DNA of 64,000 nt from assembly GCA_950097015.1 (NCBI GenBank), contig CATNEN010000038.1, positions 5,997,001-6,061,000 of the forward strand, read 5' to 3'. Of this stretch, positions 1 through 9,727 are shown in pieces (position 1 is the stretch's first letter; each line of letters begins with the position of its first letter). The stretch is from Macrostomum hystrix (Eukaryota > Platyhelminthes > Macrostomidae). The notes below the pieces were generated by a model. The model was not told where the DNA came from, searched no databases, and worked only from the letters and a program-made list of their open reading frames with translations. The translations under genes were made by a program, and so were the position numbers.

Positions 1-1100
1 CTTCTGATTGCAACTCAAATCCTCTGATTGCAACTCAAATCCTCTGATTGCAGTTCAAATCCTCTGATTGCAACTCAAATCTTCTGATTGCAACTTAAAT
101 CCTCTGATTGCAGCTCAAATCCCCTGATTGCAGCTCAAATCCTCTGATTGCAGTTCAAATCCTCTGATTGCAGCTCAAATCCTCTGATTGCAGCTCAAAT
201 CCTCTGATTGCAGTTCAAATCCTCTTATTGCAGTTCAAATCCTCTGATTGCAGCTCAAATCCTCTGATTGCAGTTCAAATCCTCTGATTGCAGCTCAAAT
301 CCTCTGATTGCAGCTCAAATCCTCTGATTGCAGTTCAAACCCTCTGATTGCAGCTCAAACCCTCTGATTGCAGTTCAAATCCTCTGATTGCAGCTCAAAT
401 CCTCTGATTGCAGTTCAAACCCTCTGATTGCAGCTCAAACCCTCTGATTGCAACTCAAATCCTCTGATTGCAGCTCAAATCCTCTGATTGCAGTTCAAAT
501 CCTCTGATTGCATTTCAAATCCTCTGATTGCAGCTCAAATCCTCTGATTGCAGTTCAAATCCTCTTATTGCAGTTCAAATCCTCTGATTGCAGCTCAAAT
601 CCTCTGATTGCAGTTCAAATCCTCTGATTGCAGCTCAAATCCTCTGATTGCAGCTCAAATCCTCTGATTGCAGTTCAAACCCTCTGATTGCAGCTCAAAC
701 CCTCTGATTGCAGTTCAAATCCTCTGATTGCAGCTCAAATCCTCTGATTGCAGTTCAAACCCTCTGATTGCAGCTCAAACCCTCTGATTGCAACTCAAAT
801 CCTCTGATTGCAGCTCAAATCCTCTGATTGCAGTTCAAATCCTCTGATTGCATTTCAAATCCTCTGATTGCAGCTCAAATCCTCTGATTGCAGCTCAAAT
901 CTTCTGATTGCAACTCAAATCCTCTGATTGCAACTCAAATCCTCTGATTGCAGTTCAAATCCTCTGATTGCAACTCAAATCTTCTGATTGCAACTCAAAT
1001 CCTCTGATTGCAGCTCAAACCCTCTGATTGCAGCTCAAATCCCCTGATTGCAGCTCAAATCCTCTGATTGCAGCTCAAATCCTCTGATTGCAGCCTAAAT
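1..1100. repeat. 20-bp minisatellite array
   Basis: About 55 head-to-tail copies of a 20-bp unit, consensus CCTCTGATTGCAGTTCAAAT. Variation is mostly in the dinucleotide after GCA (GTT, GCT, ACT). Phase is kept exactly across the block and the array continues beyond the left edge. Blocks of variant units recur in the same order (for example around 241-480 and 601-840), a sign of duplication of larger segments. It lies upstream of the Rab11-FIP-like last exon, so it is probably inside that gene's intron. Confidence 0.97.
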
Positions 1101-1104
1101 CCTG

Positions 1105-1245
1105 TGATGTGTGTGTGTGTATGTGTGTGTAGTCAGGAGTCAGTGAAATGGGCAGAACTGCCTCCTCGCTGTCTCTGGGTCTAGTATCACCAAATGATAG
1201 TTATAATAATAATTATGATTATTTCATTATTATAGCTGCGATAGA
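1105..1245 (+). mobile_element. SINE, 3' part only
   Basis: After a short GT-rich run, the text 'caggagtcagtgaaatgggc', 'gcctcctcgct' and 'tcaccaaatgat' matches the 3' half of the tRNA-derived SINE family seen in full at 24277-24600. It ends in an ATA/ATT-rich tail. The tRNA-like head is missing, so this is a 5'-truncated copy. Confidence 0.75.
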
Positions 1246-1348
1246 TAGAAGGGCGGATGGACTCCAGTCCATGGACTGAACAATAGCTGCAGCTGTGCTC
1301 AGTCTTATCTTGCCTCATTCAACAACTTCTATGCCCGACCTTCCGCAG

Positions 1349-1471
1349 CTGATGGACCTGCTGGTGCGGGAGAAAGACGCCACTCAGAAGCTGCGGTCCT
1401 ACATTGACCGCATCCTGTTGAAGATCATGGAGAAGCAGCCGGAACTATTGGAGATTGGAATGGCCTCGTGA
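1349..1471 (+). CDS. Rab11 family-interacting protein, C-terminal exon (partial gene)
   Basis: This is the last coding exon of a gene whose other exons lie left of the window. After a pyrimidine-rich stretch ending in CAG (1346-1348), 40 codons run to TGA at 1469-1471. The peptide begins LMDLLVREKDATQKLRSYID and continues RILLKIMEKQPELLEIGMAS. Spacing and composition match the Rab11/Rab25-binding domain (FIP-RBD) at the C terminus of Rab11-FIPs: a coiled-coil helix with YID, then an I-M-E-x-x-P-x-[IL]-L-E turn. In that family the helix dimerises and binds GTP-loaded Rab11 on recycling endosomes. The protein stops only a few residues after the domain, as is usual. I infer the family from this motif alone and cannot tell class I from class II. 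Phase 0 at the acceptor is assumed. Confidence 0.68.
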   Translation: MMDLLVREKDATQKLRSYIDRILLKIMEKQPELLEIGMAS

Positions 1472-1607
1472 GCTGCATTGACTTGCAACACTACCGTGGC
1501 TTATTGTGAACTATAGTTCTGCTTTTCGAAGATTTCACTTTTATTTTCTGATTATGTTTAGGTAAAAAGTTTGCTATTCGAACAATAACTGATGCGGTCT
1601 GGTTTTT

Positions 1608-2075
1608 GAAACAGTCTCAGCCCTGAGTGTGAGATTTTGAAGTTGACTCAGCCCTGAGTATGAGATTATGAAGTTGTCTCAGCCCTGAGTGTGAGATTTT
1701 GAAGTTGTCTCAGCCCTGAGTATGAGATTTTGAAGTTGTCTCAGTTGTGGGTGTGAGATTTTGAAGTTTTCTCAGCCGTGGGTGAGATTTTAAGGTTGTC
1801 TCAGCCCTGAGTGTGAGATTTTGAAGTTGTCTAAGCCCTGAGTATGAGATTTTGAAGTTGTCTCAGCCCTGAGTGTGAGATATTGAAGTTTTCTCAGCCC
1901 TGAGTATGAGATTTTGAAGTTGTCTCAGCACTGAGTATGAGATTTTGAAGTTGTCTAAGCCCTGAGTGTGAGACTTTAAAGTTGTCTCAGCCGTGGGTGT
2001 GAGATTTTGAAGTTTTCTCAGCCGTGGGTGAGATTTTAAGGTTGTCTCAGCCCTCAGTGTGAGATTTTGAAGCTG
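1608..2075. repeat. 31-bp minisatellite
   Basis: About 15 copies of a roughly 31-bp unit, GAGATTTTGAAGTTGTCTCAGCCCTGAGTGT, with shorter variants. Each unit contains the imperfect palindrome CTCAGCCCTGAG. It starts just downstream of the Rab11-FIP-like stop codon and may lie in that gene's 3' UTR; a possible poly(A) signal follows at about 2465. Confidence 0.93.
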
Positions 2076-2579
2076 TCTCAGACATGGATGGGAGATGTGA
2101 GATCTCGATACTCAAAGTGAGATTTAGTTTTCTCTATAAATTATTTTTCAAGGCCAGTGTTTTATAGACAATTCTAGTTCTCCTTACTTTGAGATTCGTG
2201 ATTTGCAGAGTTACAATCTCAGTCTTATTTGCAATAAGATACCATTGCTAGCAGCGCTCAGCCGTGTGAGTTTGTAACTTTTGCTAATAGTTGTTCAATT
2301 AGTAAATCTTCGCAATGCCAGTACACATTCTTTTTGCAATACTATCTTTTGTGCTTTTTGATTTCATTTTGAAACTCATTCTACCCGTGTTGGTGTGTTT
2401 TTTGTGTTTAAGTTACAATGACCACATCACTGTAATTCGAGTTTGCACTTCAATTCGATTTTCTAATAAAAAAATGGCTTTTTAGTACGCTATATAACTA
2501 ATCCATTATGCGGTATTGCTTTGCACTTTTAGCAGATTCCTTGCACCGAACGTACTGATGGTTCCTAGAGCTTACTATG

Positions 2580-3487
2580 ACCTTTGACCTTCAGTTGGTC
2601 ACATTTGACCCATTTCAGTGACCTTCAGTTGGTAACCTTTGACGCATTTTAGTGACCTTCAGTTGGTCTCATTTGACCCATTCAAGGACCTTCAGTTGGT
2701 TTCATTCGACCCATTTCAGTGACCTTCAGTTAGTCACATTCGACCCATTTCAGTGACCTTCAGTTGGTCACATTTGACCCATTTCAGTGACCTTCAGTTG
2801 ATCACCTTTGACCCATTTCAGTGACCTTCAGTTGGTCACATTTGACCCATTTCAGTGACCTTCAATTGGTCACATTTGACCCATTTCAGTGACCTTCAGT
2901 TGGTCAGCTTTGACCCATTTCAGTGACCTTCAGTTGGTCACCTTTGACCCATTTCAGTGACCTTCAATTGGTCACCTTTGGCCCATTTCAGTGACCTTTA
3001 GTTGGTCACCATTTGACCCATTTCAGTGACCTTCAGTTGATCACCTTTGACCCATTTCAGTGACCTTCAGTTGGTCACATTTGACCCATTTCAGTGACCT
3101 TCAATTGGTCACATTTGACCCATTTCAGTGACCTTCAGTTGGTCACATTTGACCCATTTCAGTGACCTTTAGTTGGTCACCTTTGACCCATTTCAGTGAC
3201 CTTCAGTTGGTCACCTTTGACCCATTTCAGTGACCTTTAGTTGGTCACCTTTGACCCATTTCAGTGACCTTCAGTTGGTCAGCTTTGACCCATTTCAGTG
3301 ACCTTCAGTTGGTAACCTTTGACCCATTTCAGTGACCTTCAGTTGGTCAGCTTTGACCCATTTCAGTGACCTTCAGTTGGTAACCTTTGACCCATTTCAG
3401 TGACCTTCAATTGGTCACGTTTGGCCCATTTCAGTGACCTTTAGTTGGTCACCATTTGACCCATTTCAGTGACCTTCAGTTGGTCAA
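2580..3487. repeat. 34-bp minisatellite
   Basis: About 27 copies of the 34-bp unit GACCTTCAGTTGGTCACATTTGACCCATTTCAGT, with substitutions mainly in the GTCACAT part and a few one-base length changes. Units carry TTGACC and GGTCA, like nuclear-receptor half-sites, but that may be chance. Confidence 0.95.
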
Positions 3488-3489
3488 CT

Positions 3490-4268
3490 AGGGATGGTAA
3501 AAGTGCAAGAAATGTCTCTAATCGTGAGCATGACGATTCAAACCAAATTTTTTGAAGGCTGTGACATCACTTGTCATCGCATTTAACTGCCAATCCCAAA
3601 TTTATAATAGCTTTTTCACTTTTCTGATCTTTCTATATTTTAGAACGATTTCAGCATATTTAGATTTGTTTCATATTTATCCGACTTCAATCATGACTAA
3701 TGACTTCGCCTTTTATAAGTGCACTTTTAAAGTACACACTCGCTGCATGTACATCTAATCACTGCGAGTCACATATAGCTAGTGTTTCTATTCACGCTAT
3801 TTTGTCCTTATTTATTTTATCGCTGCCCATGTTCGGTGAAATTCTAACTTTAGTTTTTTTGGTTTTGCAATCCATTTATTGTATGAATTTCCGCGTTTTC
3901 TATCCTTACCTTCACCTTACCTGTTTTTAACTGTTTTATAGTTGTTCTACGATAATTTGTTAGTAAGATTACACATTCCAGTCCTTGACCCCACAATAAC
4001 ACCAAGCCTACTATGTTATGTTCATAATATTTTTAAAGAATACAGTTTTTATCTCCTTGTAAACTTTCTGTCATTTCTCTCGCTATGACCAAACTTGCAC
4101 AATGTGCTATTTTTTGTCTGCAAGGCTGTCTGGTTAACAATATTGTTAACGATAAACTGGTCTTTATTATTATTGCTATAGTCTATTGCGCACACTGACA
4201 CCTACTCAAGCCGAGAGGTTGCTTTCATATATAATCATTTTCTTTGATCTTTTAACAGCTCAGCTGTG
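3490..4268. other. AT-rich intergenic stretch
   Basis: No gene, RNA or repeat recognised. Two short ORFs (3552-3758, 3700-3930) are low-complexity translations of AT-rich sequence with no recognisable domain. Confidence 0.5.
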
Positions 4269-4269
4269 T

Positions 4270-5141
4270 CACACCAGTTGCAATACCCTCAGTACACCAC
4301 TTGCAATACCCTCAGTGCACCAGTTGCAATACCCTCAGTACACCACTTGCAATACCCTCAGTGCACCAGTTGCAATACCCTCAGTGCACCAGTTGCAATA
4401 CCCTCAGTACACCACTTACAATACCCTCAGTGCACCAGTTGCAATACCCTCAGTACACCACTTGCAATACCCTCAGTGCACCAGTTGCAATACCCTCAGT
4501 GCACCAGTTGCAATACCCTCAGTACACCACTTGCATTACCCTCAGTGCACCAGTTGCAATACCCTCAGTACACCAGTTGCAATACACTCAGTGCATCAGT
4601 TGCAATTCCCTCAGTGCATCAGTTGCAATACCCTCAGTACACCACTTGCAATACCCTCAGTGCACCAGTTGCAATACCCTCATTACACCAGTTGCAATAC
4701 CCTCAGTACACCAGTTGCAATACCCTCAGTACACCAGTTGCAATACCCTCAGTGCACCAGTTGCAATACCCTCAGTACACCAGTTGCAATACCCTCAGTA
4801 CACCAGTTGCAATACCCTCAGTACACCAGTTGCAATACCCTCATTACACCAGTTGCAATACCCTCAGTACACCAGTTGCAATACCCTCAGTACACCAGTT
4901 GCAATACCCTCAGTACACCAGTTGCAATTCCCTCAGTGCAACAGTTGCAATTCCCTCAGTACACCAGTTGCAATACCCTCAGTACACCAGTTGCAATACC
5001 CTCAGTACACCAGTTGCAATACCCTCAGTACACCAGTTGCAATACCCTCAGTGCACCAGTTGCAATACCCTCAGTACACCAGTTGCAATACCCTCAGTGC
5101 ACCAGTTGCAATACCCTCAGTGCACCAGTTGCCATTCCAGA
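4270..5141. repeat. 23-bp minisatellite, open in three frames
   Basis: About 38 copies of the 23-bp unit AGTTGCAATACCCTCAGTACACC, mostly varying at TAC/TGC and at a few A/T positions. Since 23 is not a multiple of 3 and no frame meets a stop, all three forward frames translate to the same 23-residue repeat. That explains three overlapping ORFs of 300-340 codons. I do not call it coding. Confidence 0.95.
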
Positions 5142-5275
5142 TCCCCAATCTTTATACCGCGAAAGCGCAGAACGCCAGTTCAGAGGAAAGCAGAAAATGG
5201 AAATAATTTCTTAGGTTTTTAGCAACTGGTTAGCTAAACAAATCTATGGCAACTTGGGACACGGCGCTAGAATGA

Positions 5276-5487
5276 TGTTACAGGGTTCGAAATGCCGCTT
5301 TGAAGGAAGATAATAAGTTGCCGAATGCCAAACCCCAGCTGAAGAGAATCGGGTGAGGCTGCAACTGAGTAGCAGACTGGAAGACGCAATGGTGGACTTT
5401 TGTGGCATCCAGTCTAAATGCGATCAGCTTGGGAAATTGCCGACTGCCAATAACTCGGCCAGTTTTCCAGTGAAAAGCGCTGTCTGA
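5276..5487 (+). pseudogene. possible coiled-coil exon relic
   Basis: Two overlapping frames look protein-like but are offset. About 5286-5340 gives NAALKEDNKLPNAKPQLK. From 5340 another frame gives EENRVRLQLSSRLEDAMVDF and continues GIQSKCDQLGKLPTANN before a stop. Heptad-like charge patterns suggest a coiled-coil coding relic broken by a frameshift. Family unknown; chance is possible. Confidence 0.22.
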
Positions 5488-5551
5488 GCTATAAACTGTG
5501 TCTAGCAATGAGATGCACAAAGGTCTTCTGGGGCTGTCCAATTCATCTACC

Positions 5552-5575
5552 AATGTGCTCAGGAGTCAGTTGAGT
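5552..5575 (+). mobile_element. SINE fragment (tiny)
   Basis: 'gtgctcaggagtcagt' matches the internal part of the SINE family of this window (compare 7349-7366). Too short to delimit. Confidence 0.3.
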
Positions 5576-5914
5576 TCGACTGCCAACAAATAATATAAAT
5601 ATTATAGCAATATCGATATGTTTATTATGACTACCAATACTACTGTTGCCAACAGCAACCAAAGCGCGTGACACTTTTGTTTCTAACGGCTTTCCTTGAA
5701 TCCGAAGCATCTAGCTAGTTTAAAAAACAATGACTACAAAATACTCACCGACTGCCTGCATGAATTGCCATTGGGGGGGGGTGACTAGTTGAAAGTGCAG
5801 GGTCAGGGCCGCTGCCCACTGGACTGCAGGCAGTGTATTTAATAATTCATTAACGGCTGGGCTAGTTTTGCTGTCCTATAGGAGAAGCTACTAGCAGCAA
5901 AAGCTTGCTACGAG

Positions 5915-6880
5915 GGGTGTTCCAAAAGTCCTTTCCTTTTTGAGCATAGCTCAGGATGTAGAGGTCTGATTGCAAAGCGGTTTTCGATGGCTTATAGAAC
6001 TTTTTTCTGTGCTTCTTTTGACACCAAGCTTATGCTAAACGGTAAAGCAGTTTCTGAGATATATGGGCATTGGCCTTAGACACCTACCATTAGGTTTACA
6101 AAGATTGATTATTCTGCCTAAAACCAAGTCTTGTGTTGTGTTGACTTGCATTTTAAAGCCCAAGAAAGCAAATGTTAGCCATAATCTTGACATGATTTTG
6201 CTGAAACATTACAATAGTCTTTCTGCAAGTCTTTTGTTTTCAAAAGCCTTACCTCTTGTCAACAAGTTTGCTGTCTCTTTTGACATCTGGAGTTTGGATC
6301 ACCTCCATGGATGCCCACAGTGTCGAAGCACAGCGAGCTGCGATCTTTTCACTGTGGAGAAATTGTCAGTCGGCTATTCAAATTCATCAAGGCTTGGTCA
6401 CCGCATACCAGGATCAAGCAGACTCTTCGCACCGTTCGCAATTGGATTGAGCGCTTTGAAGCAGGTCGAGAGCAACTGAGTGATCAACCTCGCTCCGGCC
6501 GCCCTACTGCTCCATTCATCAAAGACCCTGCCCCTCGCATCAGAGCACTTCTGGATGAGGATGCACGGATGACAGTACACCTGATTTCTGATCATCTTAT
6601 GCTCCCACAACAACTGTCTACCGAGTGCTAACGGAAGAACTGGGTCTGGTGAAGCTTTCTGCCCGCTGGGTGCCTCGACTCTTGAGTTCGTTGTTTCTGT
6701 AAACCTTTCACTAGATCCATAGTAAAACGCCTAGCGTTTTGTGAAAAGTAGGCCTTTTTAAATAAGTTTGGTGTCAAAAGAAGCACAGAAAAAAGTTCTA
6801 TAAGCCATCGAAAACCGCTTTGCAATCAGAACTCTACATCCTGAGCTATGCTCAAAAAGGAAAGGACTTTTGGAACACCC
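5915..6880. mobile_element. mariner-family element, internally deleted
   Basis: A 966-bp element bounded by long inverted repeats: 5915-6034 and 6762-6880 are reverse complements over about 119 bases with only a few mismatches, starting GGGTGTTCCAAAAGTCC. Inside is the N-terminal, DNA-binding half of a mariner-type transposase (see 6310-6705). Only about 730 bp lie between the inverted repeats, too little for a full transposase plus UTRs, and no D-D-34-D catalytic region is visible. This is a non-autonomous deletion derivative. Near-identical TIRs suggest fairly recent activity. I could not fix a TA target duplication. Confidence 0.85.
6310..6705 (+). pseudogene. mariner transposase, N-terminal fragment, frameshifted
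   Basis: In three frames in turn: MDAHSVEAQRAAIFSLWRNC (ATG at 6310); then TVRNWIERFEAGREQLSDQP followed by RSGRPTAP (about 6430-6520); then TTVYRVLTEELGLVKLSARW and VPRLL (about 6605-6685). These match the mariner paired helix-turn-helix region (RSGRP after the second HTH; WVPRLL at the start of the catalytic linker). At least two frameshifts separate the pieces. Sequence after WVPRLL runs into the right TIR, so the catalytic DDE/D domain is deleted. Confidence 0.8.
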
Positions 6881-6934
6881 ATTCAAATTTTCAACTAGTC
6901 CTTAACTAGATGATAGTTAGCTATTTAATTAGGT

Positions 6935-7085
6935 AGTTTGTTTGTTTGTTTGTTTTTATTTATTTGTTCGTTTTTTGTTTTTGTATCATTAAGTTTGTTT
7001 GTTAGCTTGTTTGTTTTTTGTTAGCTTTTTTGTTTGTTTGTCATTAAGTTTGTCAGTTTGTTTGTTTGTTTTTTTGTTTGTCAAT
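6935..7085. repeat. (TTTG)n-rich low-complexity tract
   Basis: Interrupted runs of TTTG mixed with TTTA and TTAG words, between the mariner element and a SINE. No coding potential. Confidence 0.8.
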
Positions 7086-7092
7086 TATTAGC

Positions 7093-7411
7093 TGGGCTCT
7101 GTGGCAGCTAGAGCGGTGCGTCTGTCTCTCGCACCAATTAAAGTCCATGAGCTCGATTTCGCGTCGACTCCACATTCTACGGGCGCAGCCGCGGCGAGAA
7201 GGCTTGGGGGCTTGTCGTACAATTTACGCTCTTGATCGGGCCAACCTCCCGAGGCACAGTGAGAGTGTACACTGCCTGACGATGAGTAAGTCAGGCCGGA
7301 TGTACACAACTACGTGAGCCTGTTCCTGTGAACAGTATCTGTGCGCGTGTGTGCTCAGGAGTCAGCGAAATGGGCAGAATGGGCCTGCAACCCTCATTAT
7401 TCTAGTTACTT
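7093..7411 (+). mobile_element. tRNA-derived SINE, near full length, diverged
   Basis: The head shows an A-box-like 'gtggcagctagagcggtgcg' and B-box-like 'gagctcgatttcg'. The body contains 'gcgcagccgcggcgagaagg', 'aggcacagtgagagtgtaca' and 'ctcaggagtcagcgaaatgg'. The 3' hairpin segment is largely deleted ('gggcctgcaaccctcattatt'). Confidence 0.85.
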
Positions 7412-7900
7412 AGGGTCCGATTAGTTAGCTTACTTGGTTAGTAATTAATTAAGTAAATTAGTAAGTAAATTAGCTCGTAAGCTAAAATGCGGACACTCCC
7501 AATTACAAACATCGGATTAAAAGAAGCCCGCACATCTCAGCAACCATTGCTGGCTTGTGAGCAGGCCGGGGGATTTCGTCTCCCGCCTTTAAGTTCTTCT
7601 ACTTTTCTCATAGATGAGACGGAGGCTTAATGAATGGAGCACTTTATTCACTCGCATTGTCAGGACTAATTAATGGCACTGGCTGCAGGCGGGTGTGCTA
7701 ACCTAGCCTTGAGAACAGCGCTGCGCTTGAGCATATACCACAGATGGAGATCCGATAGGCAAGCAGAACTTGGCTACGGAAATATAATTTTCTGTAATTG
7801 CATCAGATTGTTAGACTCTACAGAATCAATTAGGAATTGAAAATGATATTCATAAAATGGAAATACAAGTACCTTATTGATTACATTAAAGCATTAGACA
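7412..7900. other. intergenic stretch without recognised gene
   Basis: A short TTAG/TAAT-rich run (7420-7480), then ordinary unique sequence. No open frame of note. It could hold the upstream control region of the receptor at 8660; no motif convinced me. Confidence 0.4.
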
Positions 7901-7904
7901 GGGA

Positions 7905-8455
7905 AAATATGACACAGTTAAGAGATGAGACAGGGGATAGATTAGATACGAGAGAGATCAGACAGGTGAGAGATGAGACAGGAAAGAGATGAGACAGGCA
8001 AGAGATGAGACACGGGAGAGATGAGGCAGGAAAGAGATGAGACACGGGAGAGATGAGACAGGCAAGAGATGAGACAGGCAAGAGATGAGACACGGGAGAG
8101 ATGAGGCAGGAAAGAGATGAGACAGGAAAGAGATGAGACACGGGAGAGATGAGACAGGCAAGAGATGAGACAGGCAAGAGATGAGACAGGAAAGAGATGA
8201 GACAGGCAAGAGATGAGACACGGGAGAGATGAGACAGGGGACAGATTAGATACGAGAGAGATTAGACAGGTGAGGGATGAGGCAGGAAAGAGATGAGACA
8301 GGCAAGAGATGAGACAGGCTAGAGATGAGACAGGCAAGAGATGAGACAGGCAAGAGATGAGGCAGGAAAGAGATGAGACAGGCTAGAGATGAGACAGGCT
8401 AGAGATGAGACAGGGGACAGATTGGATACAAGAGAGATGAGACAGGGAATAGATA
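7905..8455. repeat. 16-bp minisatellite
   Basis: About 33 copies of AGAGATGAGACAGGCA, variants CACGGG, GGAA and GCT, with a few longer units near both ends (GGGGATAGATTAGATACG). Purine-rich on this strand. It ends about 200 bp upstream of the receptor start codon. Confidence 0.95.
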
Positions 8456-8659
8456 GAGGACATTAAGAAGAGTTAAGCAAGCTACCCAATTAGCTGTGAG
8501 TGTGTGCGCCTGTTCCACCCCATTGGCTGTCAGGTTAAGCAGCTAGGCTGATAAGCACGGGCTGGAGCTCGCGTACTTCTGCCCGCGCCGCATCCCGACT
8601 CAAAATCGGGTATTGCCTCAAAAGAAAAGTGGAGAGTCTGAGAGGATGAGGAGGAGGTC

Positions 8660-9010
8660 ATGAAGGTCTTCGCTGCCATGCCATCCGAACTGACGCCCTC
8701 GACACCGCCGTCCAACGACTGCAGCGTCGCTGACAATTTCACCGATCGGGCCGACGACGACGCCGCGGCGCAGATGCCGCACTGGAATAGCTGGAGCGCC
8801 GTTCAGGTGTCCGTCCTGCTGCTGCTGTTCTCCGTCTCCGCCGTAGCCAACCTGCGAGCTCTCTGCCTGGTGGCCTGGCAGCGAAGCAGGCGCGGCTGTC
8901 GGAATCATCCGGCTGTCAACAGCCTGCTGTTGCACCTGCTGACCGCAGACGTGCTGGTTGCTGTCTTCTGCATCCTAGGCGACGCGATGTGGCAGACGAC
9001 TGTGCAATGG
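8660..9010 (+). CDS. GnRH/AKH/corazonin-type GPCR, exon 1 (gene annotation here)
   Basis: First coding exon of a four-exon rhodopsin-class receptor (8660-9010, 13248-13448, 14131-14353, 14965-15563), predicted 457 residues. It would bind a peptide at the plasma membrane. This exon gives a short extracellular N terminus with an N-F-T glycosylation site (residues 26-28), TM1 (about 48-72, N64), a basic loop, and TM2 (about 86-108, D97). It ends WQTTVQW at a GTGAGG donor in phase 0. The family call rests on TVQW-IAGD-C before TM3, RAR-x-RSLRM before TM6 and NPLIYG in TM7, typical of GnRH/AKH/corazonin receptors; vasopressin-type receptors are the nearest alternative. I chose ATG 8660; M7 is also possible. 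A CCAAT box (8519-8525, reverse) and a small CCCGA/TCGGG hairpin precede it. The ligand cannot be read from sequence. Confidence 0.82.
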
Positions 9011-9111
9011 GTGAGGACGGTGGAAATCTGGCTGGGGGCATGATTGGCGAGTGGCGTGGAGTGCTAATTCCGCAATGGAGGTGCTGAGTTCAAATCCTAC
9101 AGAATCCCATA

Positions 9112-9310
9112 TACTCAACTATACCCACTCATTTAGAATCCCACCCACTCATCTAGAATCCCTCCCACTCATCCAGAATCCCACCCACTCATCTAGAATC
9201 CCTCCCACTCATCCAGAATCCCACCCACTCATCCAGAATCCCACCCACTTATCCAGAATCCCACCCACTCATCCAGAATCCCACCCACTCAACTATAATC
9301 CCACCCATTC
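9112..9310. repeat. 20-bp minisatellite, orientation A
   Basis: About 10 copies of CCCACTCATCCAGAATCCCA. This is the reverse complement of the unit at 11584-12560. Confidence 0.95.
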
Positions 9311-9395
9311 TTAGAGAATCTCACAGCGAACCCAGAAGAAAGATAAAGTAATCTTAGATCTAAATAGGCTTCGAGAAGTCAGTAAAACTGACTTC

Positions 9396-9558
9396 ATAAT
9401 AATTGCAGGAGGGCTGCGAGCAGTGGCCTATCATTTGACACTAGACCCGCAGCCAGCGAGGAGGCAATTCTGCCCATTATGCTGACTCCTGAGCACACAC
9501 GCACACAAATACCGTACGCAGGGACACAAACTCACACAGGCGTGTTCATCTGCCCCAG
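9396..9558 (-). mobile_element. SINE, 5'-truncated
   Basis: Reading on the minus strand: 'gtgtgctcaggagtcagc', 'gaattgcctcctcgctgg', 'ctgcgggtctagtgtcaaat' and a terminal TGCAATTATTAT tail. This is the 3' half of the SINE family. It sits in receptor intron 1 in antisense. Confidence 0.85.
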
Positions 9559-9727
9559 TCAGCAAAACTGTTGTTACTCTGACAAAAAAAGATTAGCACC
9601 TGCCTAATTGAGGGTCTGTGCCGAAGCAGATAAGAGAGCTGGGAGGGGGGTAGGTGGCTGACAATTTTGAGCCCAGACTCATAGTAGTCTGCGTCAGCAC
9701 GGGTCCTGCTCTGATGCATTGACTAGT

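Noticed and set aside
1-1100. CRISPR-like array
   Set aside because: Units are contiguous 20-bp copies with no unique spacers. The same holds for every array in the window.
4186-5222. Three overlapping 300-340-codon ORFs
   Set aside because: Translations of a 23-bp minisatellite in three frames; no frame is preferred.
7881-8337. Minus-strand Ser/Leu/Cys/Ile-rich ORFs
   Set aside because: Translations of the 16-bp minisatellite, open in several frames.
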